Part shown: in pieces, positions 33,651-39,585 of the stretch
How positions within the stretch are numbered: position 1 is the stretch's first letter
Layout: every line of letters begins with the position of its first letter
NCBI GenBank assembly: GCA_948470065.1
Contig: CAOKNO010000022.1
Location: 1 to 39,585, forward strand
Direction: 5' to 3'
Source of the DNA: an uncultured Eubacterium sp.
Lineage (GTDB): Bacteria > Bacillota > Clostridia > Lachnospirales > Lachnospiraceae
DNA length: 39,585 bases
Translations under genes and position numbers: made by a program
Notes under the pieces: model-generated
What the model was told of the DNA's origin: nothing
The model's input: the letters and a program-made list of their open reading frames with translations, nothing else
Database searches by the model: none

Positions 33651-35495
33651 ATGAATACACAGAAACGTTACCGGGCATTCGGCATGTATATTGCAGTCAT
33701 TGCCATCCTGGCATTTCTTTGGATGCTGCGGGACAATACTTCTGGGTTTGGGCAGAATTCTTTCTATACGTATGCACAGTTTGAACAGGACTTGAAAGCC
33801 GGACAGGTGGTGTCTGTGACTATTTCGCAGAACCGTGAGGTGCCGAGCGGGCAGGCGGACGTCGTACTCAGCAGGGAGACGTCGAGCGGGAACGGTTCAA
33901 AAGTGCTGTATGTGTCGGATATCAATGTGTTACAGGATACCATGAAAGAGTACGATTTTAAGGAGTATGTGGTGCGGCAGATGCCAGAGGAGAATTGGCT
34001 GATTACCATACTGCCCACGTTAATCTTATTCGGCGTGCTGTTTGTGTTCTATATTATGATGACCAACCATGCGGCAGCTTCTTCTAGCGGAGGCAGCAAA
34101 ATGATGAACTTCGGCAAAAGCCGCGCCCGTATGATGACGGATGAGCATAAGACGATGAACTTTAAACGAGTTGCCGGGCTAAAGGAAGAAAAGGAAGAAC
34201 TAGAAGAACTGGTAGATTTCTTACGTTCCCCAAGGAAGTACACGAAGATGGGAGCCAGGATCCCAAAGGGCGTATTGCTGGTGGGACCGCCCGGGACAGG
34301 CAAGACGCTCCTTGCAAAAGCTGTAGCCGGAGAGGCCGGAGTCCCGTTTTTTAGTATTTCCGGTTCTGATTTTGTAGAGATGTTTGTAGGCGTGGGCGCA
34401 TCCCGTGTCCGGGATCTGTTTGAGGATGCGAAAAAGAATGCTCCTTGTATTGTATTTATAGATGAAATTGATGCAGTCGCAAGAAGGCGTGGCACTGGGA
34501 TGGGCGGAGGCCATGACGAGCGCGAGCAGACCTTGAACCAGCTTTTGGTGGAGATGGATGGGTTTGGCGCTAACGAAGGGATTATCGTAATGGCTGCGAC
34601 GAACCGTGTCGATATCTTGGATCCCGCGATTATGCGGCCAGGACGTTTTGACCGGAAGGTGCATGTAGGCCGCCCGGATGTAGGCGGCAGGGAAGAAATC
34701 TTAAGGGTGCATGCCAATAACAAGCCGTTGGGCGACGATGTGGATTTAAGGCAGATTGCCCAGACCACAGCGGGCTTTACCGGGGCGGACTTAGAGAACC
34801 TTTTGAACGAAGCAGCCATTTTTGCAGCGAAGGAAGACCGTGGTTATATTATACAGAGCGATATCCGTAAGTCCTTTGTCAAGGTTGGGATTGGGGCGGA
34901 GAAGAAAAGCCGTATTATTACAGAGAAGGAAAAGCGTGTGACAGCCTACCATGAAGCAGGCCATGCCATTCTGTTCCACGTCCTGCCTGACGTAGGCCCA
35001 GTGTATTCCGTGTCTATCATCCCTACCGGCGTCGGGGCTGCAGGCTATACCATGCCGCTTCCAGAACGGGAGGAAATGTTCAATACCAAAGGACGGATGC
35101 TCCAGGAGATTATTGTAGACTTGGGAGGGCGCGTAGCAGAAGAGATGATTTTTGACGATATCACAACGGGCGCGTCGCAAGATATCAAACAGGCCACTAG
35201 CGTAGCGAAAGCGATGGTAACGAAATACGGGATGTCGGAACATGTAGGCTTAATTAATTATGACAATGACGATGATGAAGTATTTATCGGCAGGGATTTA
35301 GCGCATACAAGGGCATACGGAGAGAATATCGCAAGCGTCATTGATCAGGAAATCAAACGCATTATTGATGAATGCTATGAAAAATCCAGGTTTATCCTAA
35401 AAGAAAACGAAGGGATCCTACACAAATGCGCAGAACTGCTCCTCGAAAAAGAAAAAATCAGCCGAGATGAATTTGAAGCCTTATTCGAAGCTTAA
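33651..35495 (+). CDS. ftsH: ATP-dependent zinc metalloprotease FtsH
   Basis: Membrane-anchored AAA+ protease for quality control and regulated breakdown. Two N-terminal membrane segments (about 8-25 and 120-140) flank an extracytoplasmic region. The AAA domain has Walker A GPPGTGKT (212-219), Walker B VFIDEID (Asp271, Glu272) and the SRH region [20 protein letters not shown]. The protease has HEAGH at 434-438 and a downstream Asp for zinc. 614 residues, full length. ATG at 33651 behind GAGGAGG. It ends the conserved cluster; no terminator is clear just after it. Confidence 0.97.
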   Translation: MNTQKRYRAFGMYIAVIAILAFLWMLRDNTSGFGQNSFYTYAQFEQDLKAGQVVSVTISQNREVPSGQADVVLSRETSSGNGSKVLYVSDINVLQDTMKEYDFKEYVVRQMPEENWLITILPTLILFGVLFVFYIMMTNHAAASSSGGSKMMNFGKSRARMMTDEHKTMNFKRVAGLKEEKEELEELVDFLRSPRKYTKMGARIPKGVLLVGPPGTGKTLLAKAVAGEAGVPFFSISGSDFVEMFVGVGASRVRDLFEDAKKNAPCIVFIDEIDAVARRRGTGMGGGHDEREQTLNQLLVEMDGFGANEGIIVMAATNRVDILDPAIMRPGRFDRKVHVGRPDVGGREEILRVHANNKPLGDDVDLRQIAQTTAGFTGADLENLLNEAAIFAAKEDRGYIIQSDIRKSFVKVGIGAEKKSRIITEKEKRVTAYHEAGHAILFHVLPDVGPVYSVSIIPTGVGAAGYTMPLPEREEMFNTKGRMLQEIIVDLGGRVAEEMIFDDITTGASQDIKQATSVAKAMVTKYGMSEHVGLINYDNDDDEVFIGRDLAHTRAYGENIASVIDQEIKRIIDECYEKSRFILKENEGILHKCAELLLEKEKISRDEFEALFEA

Positions 35496-35719
35496 ACGCC
35501 CATCTAAGCCAGTATCCCCTATTTCTTAGAGGTAGAAGATCTTGTCTTAGGGACAGAAGCCTTCCACCCAGCAAAAAAGGAACACACAAGAAACCATACA
35601 GAATTGTGCATTTTTGGGGGGAGGATTTTAAGATACAAAAAAATGCATATACAAAATACACAAAAACTAAAGTGAAATTTTGTGAAGTTTATGCACACTT
35701 AATTGAGGATTTATGGTAC

Positions 35720-35824
35720 TATAATAACTGTAAAAACCCCCAATACATTATATAGTTTTTGCTATACCCCATAGTAAAAATACCTTCTCCTAAAAAGGCA
35801 GCTCTAGTTAGCTGCCTATTTTTT
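35720..35824 (+). ncRNA. Candidate small RNA with promoter and terminator
   Basis: TATAAT at 35720-35725 (weak -35, ACTTAA at 35697-35702, 17-base spacer) would start RNA near 35732. A strong terminator ends it about 90 bases later. In between there is no open frame of note; TATAG/CTATA (35751-35755 with 35762-35766) forms a small hairpin and two C-runs stay single-stranded. It fits no riboswitch class I can recognise. Confidence 0.4.
35796..35824 (+). terminator. Strong terminator downstream of ftsH
   Basis: AGGCAGCT (35796-35803) and AGCTGCCT (35810-35817) form a perfect 8-bp stem, then A and a six-T run (35819-35824). An A-run before it makes it bidirectional. It could end ftsH transcripts or the candidate small RNA. 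Confidence 0.88.
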
Positions 35825-35846
35825 GTCCAAAAATCCAGCCATGCAA

Positions 35847-35983
35847 AAAATGGAAAGCCAGACCGTGCAGGCTCGCCTGCAAAGGGCTGGAAGTCCATTT
35901 TAAAGTATGGGCGGGACGCCCATACAGCCACTGGAAGTAGCTGCAAAGCAGCGGAAAGCTTGCAAAGCAAGCGTGCCAGTGGC
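35847..35983. repeat. Dense array of nested hairpins
   Basis: Several perfect inverted repeats abut. First, AAAATGGA (35847-35854) with TCCATTTT (35894-35901) enclosing GCAGGC/GCCTGC (35867-35880). Second, GTATGGGCG/CGCCCATAC (35905-35913, 35917-35925) with a GGA loop. Third, a three-way junction: outer GCCACTGG/CCAGTGGC (35927-35934, 35976-35983) around GCTGC/GCAGC (35940-35952) and GCTTGC/GCAAGC (35958-35972), each with an AAA loop. An open frame crosses the area but its codons simply follow the repeats. Confidence 0.8.
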
Positions 35984-36019
35984 ATGCATGGCGAAAACCC
36001 CCCAGAAAATAAAGTAAGA

Positions 36020-36128
36020 GCCATCCCCTTCAAGAAATATGCTGTCCCCGTACCATACAGCCTCGCCAACAAAGGGATGGCCATCCCCTTCAAGAAATAT
36101 GCTGTCCCCGTACCATACAGCCTCGCCA
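36020..36128. repeat. 49-bp tandem direct repeat, 60-bp period
   Basis: Bases 36020-36068 and 36080-36128 are identical over 49 positions, separated by 11. Each copy holds GCTGT/ACAGC and begins with CCATCCC, which can pair with GGGATGG at 36074-36080. The area from 36129 to 36270 has no gene or further repeat that I can see. Confidence 0.93.
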
Positions 36129-36276
36129 TCAAAGCCAAGCCCAATCCTTTCCATAATACCTGCCTGTACGGAATTACGAAACGTTCTCTGCAACAGACGC
36201 GGTTGTTCCTAGATATTGAGTCTCGCAAACGCCTAATACCTGACTGTCTTTCCCTTTACATATCTACAACGAAACC

Positions 36277-36304
36277 TTTACTTTTTGACCTTTTGGGATA
36301 TAAT
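36277..36304 (+). promoter_or_regulatory. Probable promoter of the HTH gene
   Basis: TTTACT (36277-36282), 16 bases, TATAAT (36299-36304), 25 bases before the start codon. TTGACC at 36285 is too close to the -10 to serve. Confidence 0.5.
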
Positions 36305-36328
36305 AAGTAAAGAAAGAAGGTGAACACC

Positions 36329-36607
36329 ATGATTTCATATTCCGCTCTGCTGCAAAAACTGAATGAAAAAGGCCTGACGAAAACCGCGCTCGCTAAGGAA
36401 CTTGGTATTTCCTCACGCACAATGGCAAAAATCGGGCGCGGAGAGAAAATAGCTGATCATGTCCTTGAAAAAATCGCTGTTTTTTTCGGCTGCTCTGCAG
36501 ATGAATTATGCCAGACCATTTCGGATAACAGCTTACTTCAAACGCTCAGAGATGAAAAAACATCCGTATGCCCGGAGGTCTGTACCATGAACTCCAAGTA
36601 CGGATGA
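36329..36607 (+). pseudogene. HTH (Cro/C1-type) N-terminal part of a broken HTH-Fic gene
   Basis: 92 residues as read. Residues about 5-65 form a Cro/C1-type helix-turn-helix (LTKTALAKELGISSRTMAKIGRGE...). It may still make a small DNA-binding protein. From about residue 78 the sequence leaves its natural course: the other frame continues directly into Fic sequence, as if one base were lost near 36560-36568, and the tail read here (VCPEVCTMNSKYG) is out-of-frame Fic coding sequence. ATG at 36329 follows GAAGGTG by seven bases. It may be either a separate small regulator or half of a fusion. Confidence 0.65.
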
Positions 36608-37141
36608 CCTATAATTCCAACTACATAGAGGGCAGCAAGCTAAGTGAAGATCAGACCAGACTGATTTTTGAAACAAACACAATAGAATCCAGAGAAGGTA
36701 TCCTTGTTGATGACATTATCGAAGCTGTCAATCATTTTCGGGCTATTGATTTTTGTATTGATATGGCAGAAGAACCGCTTACCGAGAATATCATCAAAGA
36801 ACTCCACCGCATTTTGAAGCAAAGCACAAAGGATTCCTCACTTGCATGGTTTGCCGTTGGGGATTACAAGAAAAGAGCCAATATGGTCGGCGGTCATGAA
36901 ACTACAAAGCCGAAAGAGGTTGCTCCACGCATGAAAGTTCTGCTTTCCGAATATGAAGCCAAAACTGATGTCACGATTCACGACACCATTCGCTTCCATT
37001 ATGCGTTTGAACGCATTCATCCATTCCAGGATGGCAACGGTGGGGTCGGCAGGCTGAATACATGAAAAGAGTGCCTGCCTTTCGGGCTTATCCTGTTATC
37101 ATTGAGTATCCCCTGATATCAGCATTTTCTCCCCACCTGTA
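36568..37141 (+). pseudogene. Fic-family AMP transferase, decayed
   Basis: Residues GGLYHELQVRMTYNSNYIEG through LAWFAVGDYKKRANMVGG and FERIHPFQDGNG match the Fic/DOC family that transfers AMP to proteins. The active motif should read HPFxDGNGRxxR but here reads HPFQDGNGGVGR, losing the first Arg. Seven bases later an in-frame TGA stops the protein at 37063-37065, after which KECL (the usual next block) and, in another frame, PVIIEYP can still be read up to about 37141. So there are at least an Arg-to-Gly change, a stop and a frameshift; the gene is dead. It lies between repeats and core genes, in an accessory patch. Confidence 0.85.
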
Positions 37142-37241
37142 AAGAAAAATATTGATTTCTATGGAAGTATCCGATAAAATAGTAATAGTAGAAAACAGAA
37201 CTACATTTTTGTGCCGAACCAAGCGCAGAATGGAGGAAACG

Positions 37242-39368
37242 ATGCACGATTATCCGATTTATGAATTAAATCAGAAACAACAATATATGATGCAGATGCG
37301 CCCGCTGCTTAAAAAGCACGCTTTGTTTGCAGACGGGACGAAGGATTACAGGAATCCTCCGGAACCAGAGGAAAATGGAGAAGTTGTCCTCACCTTCCGT
37401 TCTTCTAGGAATAACGTGGACATTGTCTGGCTTTGCAGCGGCGATGGGAAGCGTGCAATGAAGAAAGTGGAATCAAAAGGTGAGTTTGATTATTACCAGA
37501 TCAAAGTCCAGCTTGGGACGGATCCATACCGCTATTATTTTGAAATTGCAACTGGGATGCTCCATTGCTTTTACGACAGGATGGGGGTCAGTTCCCAGAT
37601 ACGCCCAGAGTATGAATTTGTGATTGTGCCAGGATTTTCCACGCCGGATTGGGCGAAAGGCGCAGTTATGTACCAGATATTGGTGGATCGCTTCTGCATG
37701 GGGGATACTTCTAATAATGTAGAAACCAATGAATATTATTATATAAAGGTATACAGCCAGCATGTGGACGACTGGGAGAAATGCCCGGCAGATTTTGGCG
37801 TAGGGGAGTTTTATGGGGGCGACTTGGCAGGCGTCTTGGACAAAATGGATTATTTGCAGGAACTTGGCGTGGAAGTACTGTATTTTAACCCGCTTTTCGT
37901 ATCGCCTTCGAACCATAAATACGATATCCAGGATTATGACTACATCGATCCGCACTACGGGGTCATCGTAGAGGACGGCGGGGAGCTGCTGAATCCTGGC
38001 GATACGGACAATACGAGGGCGACGAAATATATCAAACGTGTTTCCGACCGCAGGAATTTAGAAGCCAGCAATGCTTTGTTTGCAAAATTGATTTCGGAAG
38101 CCCATAGCCGAGGGATGCGCGTGATTTTGGACGGTGTATTCAACCATTGCGGATCCTTTAACAAGTGGCTGGACAGAGAATTGATATATGAAAAGGAACT
38201 GGGGTATGCGACAGGCGCATATATTTCCGGGGATAGCCCTTACCGGGATTTTTTCCAGTTCCATGATGAAAACCGTTGGCCATACAACGGTACGTATGAC
38301 GGCTGGTGGGGGCATGATACCTTGCCAAAGCTGAATTACGAAGGATCCCAGGATTTGTACGACTATATCCTGGATATCGGAAGGAAATGGGTATCCCCGC
38401 CGTTTTGCGCAGATGGATGGCGTCTGGACGTAGCGGCCGATTTGGGGCATTCGGTGGAATTTAACCACAAGTTCTGGCGTGATTTCCGGCAGGCAGTTAA
38501 AACGGCAAACCCAGAAGCGATTATATTGGCAGAGCATTATGGGGATCCTGTGGAATGGCTGCGCGGCGATCAATGGGATACGGTGATGAACTATGACGCC
38601 TTTATGGAGCCCTTGACCTGGTTTTTGACTGGTATGGAGAAACACAGTGATGGATACCGGGAAGATATGCTGGGGAATTTCCAGAATTTTGAAGGGGCAA
38701 TGAATTACTATATGACGCGTTTTATGACGCCGTCCTTACAGTGCGCCATGAACGAGCTGTCGAACCATGATCATTCCAGGTTTTTGACCCGGACGAACCA
38801 CAAAGTAGGGCGGGTGAATAATTTGGGGAGCGCGGCGGCAGGCGAAGAAATCAATAAGGGCGTGATGAAGGAAGCGGTTGTAGTACAGATGACCTGGCCA
38901 GGCGCGCCTACGATTTATTACGGAGATGAAGCGGGCGCGGTAGGCTTTACCGATCCAGACAACCGACGTACGTATCCCTGGGGCAAAGAGGATCAGGAGC
39001 TTCTGGCGTTCCACCGGGATATTATCCAAATCCACCGGGACAACGAAGCGTTGCGCACCGGATCCTTGAAGTTTTTGGGCGGGGAGCATCAGGTCATGTG
39101 TTACGGGCGGTTTAACCGCAGCCAGCAATTTATTGTCGTAATCAACAATGATTATGTAGAACGCCATATGGTATGGCGTGTCTGGCCTGCCGAATTAGAG
39201 CGCGATACCAGGCTAGAGCAAGTGATCCTGACGCGGCCGGAATCGTATTCCCTCGAGCCTGTCGTCCATGAAGTCAAGGATGGGCGGCTCAGGCTTTCGC
39301 TTCCGCCAAATACGGCCGTTATCTTTAAAAATATAGGGAAAGCAGAGGAAAGCAGTTCCATGATGTGA
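37242..39368 (+). CDS. GH13 alpha-glucan hydrolase (neopullulanase/maltodextrin-glucosidase type)
   Basis: 708 residues, no signal peptide, so probably cytosolic and acting on glycogen or maltodextrin. An N-terminal beta domain (about 1-130, CBM34-like) precedes the GH13 barrel: region I ILDGVFNHCG, region II DGWRLDVAAD with nucleophile Asp396, region III AEHYGD with acid/base Glu431, region IV ELSNHDHSRF with Asp510. A C-terminal beta domain ends the protein. ATG at 37242 follows GGAGG (37232-37236); in-frame TTG 37152 and ATG 37161 and 37230 lack good sites. It complements glgCD and phosphoglucomutase functionally. Confidence 0.92.
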   Translation: MHDYPIYELNQKQQYMMQMRPLLKKHALFADGTKDYRNPPEPEENGEVVLTFRSSRNNVDIVWLCSGDGKRAMKKVESKGEFDYYQIKVQLGTDPYRYYFEIATGMLHCFYDRMGVSSQIRPEYEFVIVPGFSTPDWAKGAVMYQILVDRFCMGDTSNNVETNEYYYIKVYSQHVDDWEKCPADFGVGEFYGGDLAGVLDKMDYLQELGVEVLYFNPLFVSPSNHKYDIQDYDYIDPHYGVIVEDGGELLNPGDTDNTRATKYIKRVSDRRNLEASNALFAKLISEAHSRGMRVILDGVFNHCGSFNKWLDRELIYEKELGYATGAYISGDSPYRDFFQFHDENRWPYNGTYDGWWGHDTLPKLNYEGSQDLYDYILDIGRKWVSPPFCADGWRLDVAADLGHSVEFNHKFWRDFRQAVKTANPEAIILAEHYGDPVEWLRGDQWDTVMNYDAFMEPLTWFLTGMEKHSDGYREDMLGNFQNFEGAMNYYMTRFMTPSLQCAMNELSNHDHSRFLTRTNHKVGRVNNLGSAAAGEEINKGVMKEAVVVQMTWPGAPTIYYGDEAGAVGFTDPDNRRTYPWGKEDQELLAFHRDIIQIHRDNEALRTGSLKFLGGEHQVMCYGRFNRSQQFIVVINNDYVERHMVWRVWPAELERDTRLEQVILTRPESYSLEPVVHEVKDGRLRLSLPPNTAVIFKNIGKAEESSSMM

Positions 39369-39380
39369 ACTGGTATGCGC

Positions 39381-39420
39381 CTAGACGGTTAGCGGCGGCT
39401 GTTGCAGCCCGCACTCCGTC
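39381..39420 (+). other. Hairpin after the GH13 gene
   Basis: AGACGG and CCGTCT enclose GGCTG/CAGCC in a branched hairpin. No T-run follows, so it is at best a weak terminator or a processing or stability element. Confidence 0.35.
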
Positions 39421-39460
39421 TGGCAGCAGACTAGGGTGGAAGAAAAATTTAAAAATAGTC

Positions 39461-39489
39461 TTGCAAGCAAGAAGGGCATATGCTATAAT
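39461..39489 (+). promoter_or_regulatory. Promoter of tRNA-Tyr
   Basis: TTGCAA (39461-39466), 17 bases, TATAAT (39484-39489) with TG at 39481-39482: a strong extended -10 promoter about 43 bases before the tRNA. Confidence 0.9.
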
Positions 39490-39531
39490 GTATATCGGTC
39501 AGGAAGAAAGGTGATTTCTTTCCCTGTATCT

Positions 39532-39585
39532 GGATGGATTCCCGAGTGGCCAAAGGGGGCAGACTGTAAATCTGTTGGCGACGCC
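39532..39585 (+). tRNA. tRNA-Tyr (anticodon GTA), 5' part
   Basis: Starts GGATGGA then TT and the D-arm CCCGAGTGGCCAAAGGGGG, anticodon stem GCAGA/TCTGT around CTGTAAA (anticodon GTA at 39566-39568), then the beginning of a long class II variable arm (TGGCGACGCC). The window ends inside the variable arm. Confidence 0.95.

Noticed and set aside
35703..35725. TTGAGG/TATAAT as a normal SigA promoter
   Set aside because: Spacer is only 11 bases; only the -10 is usable, with a weak -35 at 35697, so the call was kept at low confidence.
36020..36128. 49-bp repeats as a minimal CRISPR
   Set aside because: Only two copies with an 11-base gap, no cas genes, and repeats are too long with internal structure unlike CRISPR repeats.
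35759..36310. Open frame of 183 codons on the plus strand (and a 169-codon one opposite)
   Set aside because: It starts at a TTG without a ribosome site, runs across the terminator, hairpins and the 60-bp-period repeat, and its peptide is simply that repeat translated. Treated as non-coding repeat sequence.

Overview
The window looks like a chromosomal segment of a spore-forming clostridium, most likely a member of the Lachnospiraceae. The grounds are the glgC-glgD pair, spore genes (spoVG, yabP, yabQ, spoIIE, a CotS-like kinase), a valS T-box leader, frequent TTG and GTG starts behind strong GGAGG sites, and a run hup-rqcP-yabP-yabQ-divIC-spoIIE-tilS-hpt-ftsH that mirrors the Bacillus subtilis order. 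No species can be named from sequence alone.

Layout. 1-2.6 kb: glgC and glgD (ADP-glucose synthesis for glycogen). 2.6-4.1 kb: spoVG, an M50 membrane protease and a stand-alone Hpt protein. 4.2-4.4 kb: tRNA-Arg(ACG) on the minus strand with its own promoter and terminator. 4.5-7.3 kb: a DUF1700 membrane protein and a 757-residue protein with a cyclic-nucleotide-binding-like N-terminus. 7.5-8.6 kb: pta on the minus strand. 8.8-13.5 kb: an RND efflux pump with a large coiled-coil insert plus its TetR regulator; a palindromic operator sits just after the promoter. 13.5-16.6 kb: T-box-controlled valS. 16.8-22.2 kb: a FapA/DUF342 protein, a secreted NlpC/P60 hydrolase, cca and a CotS-like gene.

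22.2-25.6 kb is an accessory patch. It holds a long intergenic inverted repeat, a PEGA-domain lipoprotein with an asparagine-rich tail of about 185 residues built partly from exact 18-bp repeats, frame-broken remains of more tail-like sequence, and an AbrB/PIN toxin-antitoxin pair whose toxin is frameshifted. The pair lies between two related direct repeats. 25.6-35.5 kb is core: phosphoglucomutase, HU, and the division, sporulation and tRNA-modification cluster. Its promoters can be read: a SigE-type promoter before yabPQ, a SigA promoter inside yabQ for divIC, a terminator, then a Spo0A-type promoter with a 21-bp spacer for spoIIE.

35.5-37.2 kb is a second accessory patch: a promoter-terminator unit that may be a small RNA, a dense set of nested hairpins, a 49-bp sequence repeated with 60-bp period, and the remains of an HTH-Fic gene. 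The window closes with a GH13 alpha-glucan hydrolase, which fits functionally with glgCD and phosphoglucomutase, and the 5' part of tRNA-Tyr(GTA).

The strongest candidates for something undescribed are the hairpin and repeat element at 35.7-36.1 kb, the Asn-rich lipoprotein locus with its broken flanks, and the DUF1700/cNMP-like pair.
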